A stretch of 19,445 bases of DNA from SIG607 sp045655165 (GTDB lineage Bacteria; Bacillota; Clostridia; Oscillospirales; Acutalibacteraceae): contig JAZOOT010000053.1 in NCBI GenBank assembly GCA_045655165.1, forward strand, positions 1-19,445, given 5' to 3'. The translations under genes and the position numbers were made by a program. Below the pieces are notes generated by a model that saw only the letters and a list, made by a program, of their open reading frames with translations, was not told where the DNA came from and searched no databases. Within the stretch, counting starts at the first letter, position 1, and the number at the start of each line of letters is the position of its first letter. Below, piece after piece: positions 15,162 to 19,445 of this stretch.

Positions 15162-15368
15162 TTATCTTTCTACAGTGATAATGCAATCGGGACACATGGT
15201 TGCGCAAAAAGCACAGCCAATGCATTTATCGGGATTTATCATCACAGCAGGGGAATATCCTTTTTTGTTAATTGTTTCCGAATTGATTGCAAGACAGCCC
15301 TTAGGACAAGCATCTACACAAAGGCCGCAACCTTTGCACCAATCTGTGCGGAATGTTACTTTTGCCAT
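15162..15368 (-). CDS. 2-Oxoacid:ferredoxin oxidoreductase, ferredoxin-like delta subunit
   Basis: This 68-residue protein carries two [4Fe-4S] binding motifs: C11, C14, C17 with C21, and C49, C52, C55 with C59. It passes electrons between the TPP site and soluble ferredoxin. C25 and C62 add cysteines beyond the eight ligands. The ribosome site is GGGAGGA. It opens the oxidoreductase block (delta, alpha, beta, gamma), 22 bp after the P-loop ATPase and 11 bp before the alpha start. Confidence 0.96.
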   Translation of the reverse strand: MAKVTFRTDWCKGCGLCVDACPKGCLAINSETINKKGYSPAVMINPDKCIGCAFCATMCPDCIITVER

Positions 15369-15390
15369 CTTTATTCCTCCCTATAATAAA

Positions 15391-16053
15391 TCAAAACAAT
15401 TTCTTTTGTAAATCAAGTGAAATAACAGGGCTTAACTTCCCTTTTAGTTCTTCCGCTACCGCTTTTTTTACAGTGTGGGCAAAAACGGGAAGTCCGCTTA
15501 TTTCGCTTAATTCGTTTATATAATCGGTTGAAGCCAAAACTGTGTCTGCCACCGTTTCTTCACCAAGATTAGAATTATTTATAATATCGGTAAATTTAAG
15601 TTTACACGCTTCTTCAATTTCACGCATAACCGTGAGTGCATCTTGCGGTGTTGCGGTAAGTGGCCTATAACAGTTTGCTACAAACACCATTTTATAATTG
15701 TTTTCGTTAATTATTGACGGCACATAACGGCCCAAAGCATACGCTCCGCGGTCGTCACCGCCAATATCCATTATACCATAAATGCTTTTATCTGTCACTA
15801 ATTTATATGCTTCTGCAGGTAATGCAGGTAAATCTACATTAGAATTGGCAAACTGCGGTGAAACAAGTTCTACCCCTGCTTTTGCCAAATCTTCTGCGCT
15901 GTCTTTAGTGCGGAAATAAGGGTTTACAATATCTAAATCGGCAATGCAAACCTTTTTCCCCTGTTTTGCCAAAAGCAGTGCATAGTTTACTGCAATATTT
16001 GTTTTACCGCTTCCGTAATGCCCTGCAAAAAGCGTTAAACGTTTATGCTCCAT
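15391..16053 (-). CDS. P-loop ATPase (CobQ/MinD/ParA-like) of unknown role
   Basis: This 220-residue protein begins with a Walker A motif (FAGHYGSGKTN, about residues 9-19), a Walker A-prime-like strand (KVCIADLDIVNPYFRTKD) and a Walker B-like strand (YGIMDIGGDDRGAYALGRY). This places it in the SIMIBI class with CobB/CobQ, MinD and ParA. The lysine lies in GSGKT, without the KGG form of the deviant Walker motif. It also has a VFVANCYRPLT segment and an NNSNLGEET segment typical of the base-recognition region. No helix-turn-helix or membrane helix is seen. It sits 11 bp after the acyl-CoA synthetase and 22 bp before the oxidoreductase genes, so it is probably part of the pathway, perhaps in cofactor or Fe-S assembly or in enzyme activation. 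That role is speculation. Confidence 0.8.
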   Translation of the reverse strand: MEHKRLTLFAGHYGSGKTNIAVNYALLLAKQGKKVCIADLDIVNPYFRTKDSAEDLAKAGVELVSPQFANSNVDLPALPAEAYKLVTDKSIYGIMDIGGDDRGAYALGRYVPSIINENNYKMVFVANCYRPLTATPQDALTVMREIEEACKLKFTDIINNSNLGEETVADTVLASTDYINELSEISGLPVFAHTVKKAVAEELKGKLSPVISLDLQKKLF

Positions 16054-16064
16054 AATAACTCCAA

Positions 16065-18353
16065 TTAAAGTTGTTTGCGAATAATTTTTCCGCTTGTGGT
16101 TTTGGGCAAACTTTCCCTGAATTCCACAATACGCGGATATTTATAAGGCGCTGTTCTTGTTTTAACATAGTTTTGAATGTCTTTTTTAAGTTGTTCGGTG
16201 GGTTTAAAATCTTTAACAAGCACAATACTTGCCTTTACAACCTGACCGCGAACTTCATCGGGCGCAGCCGAAACACCGCATTCCAAAACATAGGGGAGTT
16301 CCATAATAACATTTTCAATTTCAAAGGGACCAATGCGGTAGCCCGACGACTTAATAACATCGTCTACACGGCCAACATACCAGTAAAAACCGTCTTCATC
16401 GCGCCAAGCCAAATCGCCTGTGTGGTACCAACCGTCGCGCCATACCTCTTTGGTGGTTTCTTCGTTACCTTCGTAACCGTAACTTAAACCGCAAGGCAAA
16501 CCGTTTTTAATATTAATACATACTTCGCCGTTTTCACCTGTGGCAACTTCGTTACCGTCACTGTCTAACAAATGAACATCGTAAAGCGGTGCAGGTTTAC
16601 CCATGGCACCGATTTTATGGCTATATCCTGTAAGGTTACCAATTATTAAGGTGCTTTCAGATTGACCAAAGCCCTCCATAATTTCAAGCCCTGTTGCCTT
16701 TTGGAATTGTCGGAAAACTTCGGGGTTAAGCGCTTCACCCGCAATAGACGCGTGTTCAATGCTTGATAAATCAAAACGGCTTAAATCTTGTTTTATTAGC
16801 ATACGGTACATTGTTGGCGGTGCACAGAAGGTAGTAATGCCGTATTTTTTGAAAAGCGGAAGAATTTTTTCGGCATCAAAGCGGTCAAAATCGTATACAA
16901 ATATTGGCGCTTCACAAAGCCATTGGCCGTAAAGTTTACCCCAAAGCGATTTTGCCCAACCGGTATCGGAAATTGTTAAATGCAAACCGTCGGGGTTAAC
17001 TTGGTGCCAATATTTTGCGGTTATAAAATGGCCAAGCGGGTATTTATAATTGTGCGCCGCTAATTTGGGGTAACCCGAAGTGCCCGAAGTAAAGAACATA
17101 AGCATTGGGTCGCTTCCTTGGGCGGTATCTTCAGTACGCTCAAAATGACTGCTGTACATTGTGTATTCTTCGTTAAAGTTGTGCCAACCCTCGCGGCTGC
17201 CGCCAACTATAATTTTTGTGGTTAAATTAGGTGTTTGTTTTGCGGCGGCATCTACAAAAGAAGCAACCTCGCCATCTGCCGTACAAACAATGGCTTTAAC
17301 TTTAGCGGCACCAAAACGGTAAACAAAATCTTTTTCAACAAGTTGGTTTGTGGCAGGAATTACAACCGCACCCAATTTATGTAAGCCAAGAATACTAAAC
17401 CAAAATTGGTAATGCCTTTTAAGCACCAACATAACGCGGTCGCCGCGCTTAATGCCTAATGACTTAAAGTAATTCGCCGCGCGCGCGGATTCCATTTTAA
17501 TATCTTTAAAGGTAAAACGGCGTTCGGTGCCGTCTTCGCTTAAATGAAGCATTGCCAATTTGTTTGGTTCGCGCTTGGCAAGTTCATCTACAATATCGTA
17601 TGCAAAGTTGAATTTTTCTTGGTTTTTAAAATCAATGCCAATCAACTTGCCGTCTTCTTCAGTTGGAATAATAAAGTTATTGTAAATTCTTTCTTTATCG
17701 TCACCCTTGCGCACCAATTTAATGGGTTTTGCTTCGGTGGCAAGTTGTTCTTCTTTTCGTGCGGCAGCGTTGCGCAAAACAATAGCATAAAAAGCGCAAT
17801 CTTCACCGTCAACTGCAATCATACCATGGGGTGTTGAAGAATCGTAATAAATTGTGTCACCCGGGTGTAAAATTTCGGTGTGGCCACCAATTTGTATGCG
17901 CATATGACCGCGAATAACAATATCACATTCTTGGCCTTCGTGGGTGGTAAGTTCAATATCTTCGTATTCGGCACCCTCGCGGTAGTTAAGTTCCATATAT
18001 AAAGGAAGCGCAATGCGGTTACGGAAATCGGCAGCAAGGTTGTAACCCACCATATGGTGCGCCTCTTCAATGCGCTGACCCTGCCCTTTTCTTGTTAAAG
18101 CGTATGCCTGTAATTTAGGGCTTCGGCCCTCAATTAAGTCACCCATATCAACGCCGAAAGAAAGTGAACAGTGGTATAAAAAAGCAACACTTAAGTTTCT
18201 ATTACCTGCTTCGCTTTCAATGTATTCTTCTACGCTAATACCGGTGCGTTCAGCCATTTCTTCTACAGTAAGGCCTGTAATTTCACGCAGTTCTTTAATT
18301 CGCCCCGCCATTTCTTTAATTTTATAAGCCATACCGGTTATGTTTTGTTCCAT
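16065..18353 (-). CDS. HTH-cupin-acyl-CoA synthetase fusion
   Basis: This 762-residue protein joins a regulator to an enzyme. Residues about 15-75 form an XRE-type helix-turn-helix (GLTVEEMAERTGISVEEYIE), and 115-195 a cupin (THEGQECDIVIRG, LHPGDTIYYDSSTPH), as in XRE-cupin repressors. From about 235 comes an AMP-forming acyl-CoA synthetase, with the ATP loop FFTSGTSGYPK (420-430), EGFGQSEST, YHTGDLAWRDEDG and the catalytic lysine K756 in PKTTSGKIIR. It should convert a short or branched carboxylic acid, ATP and CoA to acyl-CoA, AMP and PPi; the substrate is inferred from the operon. ATG 18353 follows GAGGTG by 4 nt; an upstream in-frame TTG overlaps that site. It is the first gene behind the T-box. 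No frameshift or linker decay suggests the fusion is an artefact. Confidence 0.9.
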   Translation of the reverse strand: MEQNITGMAYKIKEMAGRIKELREITGLTVEEMAERTGISVEEYIESEAGNRNLSVAFLYHCSLSFGVDMGDLIEGRSPKLQAYALTRKGQGQRIEEAHHMVGYNLAADFRNRIALPLYMELNYREGAEYEDIELTTHEGQECDIVIRGHMRIQIGGHTEILHPGDTIYYDSSTPHGMIAVDGEDCAFYAIVLRNAAARKEEQLATEAKPIKLVRKGDDKERIYNNFIIPTEEDGKLIGIDFKNQEKFNFAYDIVDELAKREPNKLAMLHLSEDGTERRFTFKDIKMESARAANYFKSLGIKRGDRVMLVLKRHYQFWFSILGLHKLGAVVIPATNQLVEKDFVYRFGAAKVKAIVCTADGEVASFVDAAAKQTPNLTTKIIVGGSREGWHNFNEEYTMYSSHFERTEDTAQGSDPMLMFFTSGTSGYPKLAAHNYKYPLGHFITAKYWHQVNPDGLHLTISDTGWAKSLWGKLYGQWLCEAPIFVYDFDRFDAEKILPLFKKYGITTFCAPPTMYRMLIKQDLSRFDLSSIEHASIAGEALNPEVFRQFQKATGLEIMEGFGQSESTLIIGNLTGYSHKIGAMGKPAPLYDVHLLDSDGNEVATGENGEVCINIKNGLPCGLSYGYEGNEETTKEVWRDGWYHTGDLAWRDEDGFYWYVGRVDDVIKSSGYRIGPFEIENVIMELPYVLECGVSAAPDEVRGQVVKASIVLVKDFKPTEQLKKDIQNYVKTRTAPYKYPRIVEFRESLPKTTSGKIIRKQL

Positions 18354-18373
18354 AAAACACCTCAAATAAAAGC

Positions 18374-18413
18374 AAAAAAGCCCGTCTCAAAGTTTGATTC
18401 CTTTGAGACGAGC
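18374..18413 (-). terminator. T-box regulated terminator
   Basis: On the minus strand GCTCGTCTCAAAG (18413-18401) pairs with CTTTGAGACGGGC (18392-18380; one G-T wobble), followed by six T's (18379-18374). Its 5' arm (CTCGTCTC) is also needed by the antiterminator, so the two are exclusive. It lies just ahead of the ribosome site of the first operon gene. Confidence 0.95.
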
Positions 18414-18654
18414 AAAATTTAGCCCGCGGTACCACTCAAATTGCATTTACCTCACAGCAAATACCACTTATTAGGTGCCAACACACCCTAAGCACTTACG
18501 CAGCTTACGCGCGGAGGTTCTACGGCAAAATGCTTTCTTCCTCCAGACTCCGAAGCTACATATATTAAATCCCGTAATGGCTTACACCAACCGCCATCTC
18601 TCTTTAACGGGTTGTTTTAATATACCTCTTCATCAACATCTTTAATTTTCCGTT
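18374..18654 (-). promoter_or_regulatory. T-box riboswitch leader
   Basis: The leader carries the hallmark T-box GAGTGGTACCGCGG at 18437-18424 (minus strand). Its UGGU bulge is complementary to a tRNA ending ACCA (discriminator A). Stem I is recognisable: GAAG (18631-18628) with CTTC (18555-18552), TTAAA (18620-18616) with TTTAA (18569-18565), CCCGT (18611-18607) with ACGGG (18575-18571). AAAGAGAG precedes the distal ATGGC/GCCAT hairpin, whose loop GGTTGGTGTAA is typical of T-box distal loops. The 9-nt internal loop TATATGTAG (18564-18556) should hold the specifier; GTA (18559-18557, Val) followed by a purine is the best reading, while ATG remains possible. Uncharged tRNA would stabilise the antiterminator and switch on the operon. 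The element fills the 18366-18697 gap. Confidence 0.94.
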
Positions 18655-18660
18655 TTAGGA

Positions 18661-18689
18661 ATCATATCACTTTTTTTAAAAAAAGTCAA
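18661..18689 (-). promoter_or_regulatory. Promoter of the T-box operon
   Basis: On the minus strand TTGACT (18689-18684) and TATGAT (18666-18661) are 17 bp apart, with TGA giving an extended -10. Transcription would begin near 18654. The spacer is almost filled by a perfect palindrome (18669-18686). The -35 lies 8 bp after the stop of the upstream synthetase gene. Confidence 0.85.
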
Positions 18690-18697
18690 TATTTTTA

Positions 18698-19445
18698 TTA
18701 AAGTTTATTTCTAATAATTTTTCCGCTTATGGTTTTTGGCAGTTCATCGCGGAATTCAACAATACGCGGATATTTATAAGGTGCAGTTCTTGTTTTAACA
18801 TACGCCTGAATATCCTTTTTAAGTTGTTCAGTGGGTTCGGTGCCCTTAACAAGCACAATGCTTGCCTTTACAACCTGACCGCGAACTTCATCGGGCGCGG
18901 CCGAAACACCGCATTCCAAAACATAGGGAAGTTCCATAATTGTGCTTTCAATTTCAAAGGGGCCAATGCGGTAACCCGAAGATTTAATAACATCATCGGC
19001 ACGGCCAACATACCAATAATATCCGTCTTCATCGCGCCAAGCCAAATCGCCTGTATGGTACATTCCGTCGTGCCAAACGGCAGCAGTTTTTTCGGGTTCA
19101 TTATAGTAACCCAAAAATACACCGCAGGTAGTGACTGGGTCTGTATGAATAACAATTTCACCGTTTACACCGTCGGCTACTGGGTTGCCGTCAGCATCAA
19201 CCAAGTCAATACCGTAACCAGGCACAGGTTTACCCATTGCACCGGGTTTAAGCATTGTACCAACCAAGTTAGCAATGCCCAATGTCATTTCGGTTTGGCC
19301 AAATCCCTCGGCAATACTTAAACCGGTTGCCTTTTTAAACTGGTAGAACACCTCGGGGTTAAGGGCTTCGCCTGCCGTTGTAGCGTGGTGAATTGAAGAT
19401 AAATCAAAACGGCTTAAATCTTGTTTTATTAGCATACGGTACATT
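18698..19445 (-). CDS. Acyl-CoA synthetase paralogue (partial, N-terminus outside window)
   Basis: The last 248-249 residues of an AMP-forming acyl-CoA synthetase are present; the rest lies beyond the right edge. It has EGFGQTEMT, the YHTGDLAWRDEDG motif, KSSGYRIGPFEIE and a C-terminal PKTISGKIIR with the catalytic lysine. It is a close paralogue of the fusion protein downstream: by eye the last 115 or so residues are almost 90% identical, while the preceding 100 or so (from GEALNPEVF) are much less alike, suggesting different acid specificity. Whether it also has an HTH-cupin N-terminus cannot be seen. It ends 8 bp before the T-box operon promoter with no terminator between. Confidence 0.93.
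   Translation of the reverse strand, partial: MYRMLIKQDLSRFDLSSIHHATTAGEALNPEVFYQFKKATGLSIAEGFGQTEMTLGIANLVGTMLKPGAMGKPVPGYGIDLVDADGNPVADGVNGEIVIHTDPVTTCGVFLGYYNEPEKTAAVWHDGMYHTGDLAWRDEDGYYWYVGRADDVIKSSGYRIGPFEIESTIMELPYVLECGVSAAPDEVRGQVVKASIVLVKGTEPTEQLKKDIQAYVKTRTAPYKYPRIVEFRDELPKTISGKIIRNKL

Noticed and set aside
15151..15225. 25-residue N-terminal extension of the VOR alpha subunit
   Set aside because: It overlaps the ferredoxin gene in another frame, reads as unrelated sequence, and the ATG at 15150 has AAGGAGG directly upstream.
11722..18353. Reading the operon simply as branched-chain amino acid fermentation
   Set aside because: The enzymes allow it, but a T-box responds to uncharged tRNA and would switch the operon on in starvation, the wrong sense for degradation. 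Kept only as the alternative.
18354..18365. In-frame TTG start four codons upstream of the synthetase fusion
   Set aside because: It overlaps the GAGGTG ribosome site that serves the ATG at 18353.
1..19445. CRISPR arrays, tRNA or rRNA genes, insertion sequences, attachment sites
   Set aside because: No regularly spaced repeats, cloverleaf sequences, transposase motifs or flanking repeats were seen on either strand.

Overview
The window looks like chromosomal DNA of a strictly anaerobic, AT-rich member of the Clostridia (Bacillota), probably an uncultured gut or rumen lineage. The signs are strong AGGAGG-type ribosome sites, sigma-70/SigA promoters with extended -10 boxes, frequent TTG starts, the rpsF-ssb-rpsR order, LCP and CarD-family genes, a T-box riboswitch, and ferredoxin-dependent 2-oxoacid chemistry. 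There are no CRISPR arrays, tRNAs, rRNAs, insertion sequences or phage genes.

Layout. 1-150: tail of an unidentified upstream gene and a terminator. 285-1061: secreted or membrane-anchored poly-glycine/Tim44-like protein. 1110-1579: decayed acyltransferase-like pseudogene. 1727-6371 (+): likely operon of a class I aminotransferase, an FAD-dependent oxidoreductase, an LTA-synthase/MdoB-like phosphoglycerol transferase and a YgjV-family membrane protein. 6368-7513 (+): rpsF-ssb-rpsR with a near-perfect promoter and a structured leader. 7513-8574 (-): LCP-family cell-wall ligase. 8683-9216 (+): DUF6512-like membrane protein. 9228-10118 (-): zinc-type CDF transporter with a poly-His tail. 10271-11056 (+): nagB. 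11194-11700 (+): CarD-like regulator. 11722-18689 (-): a seven-gene operon behind a T-box riboswitch. 18698-19445 (-): 3' part of a second, paralogous acyl-CoA synthetase.

The most interesting part is the T-box operon. In transcription order it encodes an HTH-cupin-acyl-CoA synthetase fusion, a P-loop ATPase, the four subunits of a 2-ketoisovalerate-type ferredoxin oxidoreductase (ferredoxin, alpha, beta, gamma) and a leucine/valine-type amino acid dehydrogenase. Read alone, the enzymes could degrade branched-chain amino acids. A T-box, however, turns genes on when a tRNA is uncharged, which fits synthesis. I therefore infer that the operon runs in reverse: branched short-chain acid to acyl-CoA, ferredoxin-driven carboxylation to the 2-keto acid, then reductive amination to valine, leucine or isoleucine. 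This route is known physiologically from rumen anaerobes. The best reading of the specifier codon is GUA (Val), but it is not certain.
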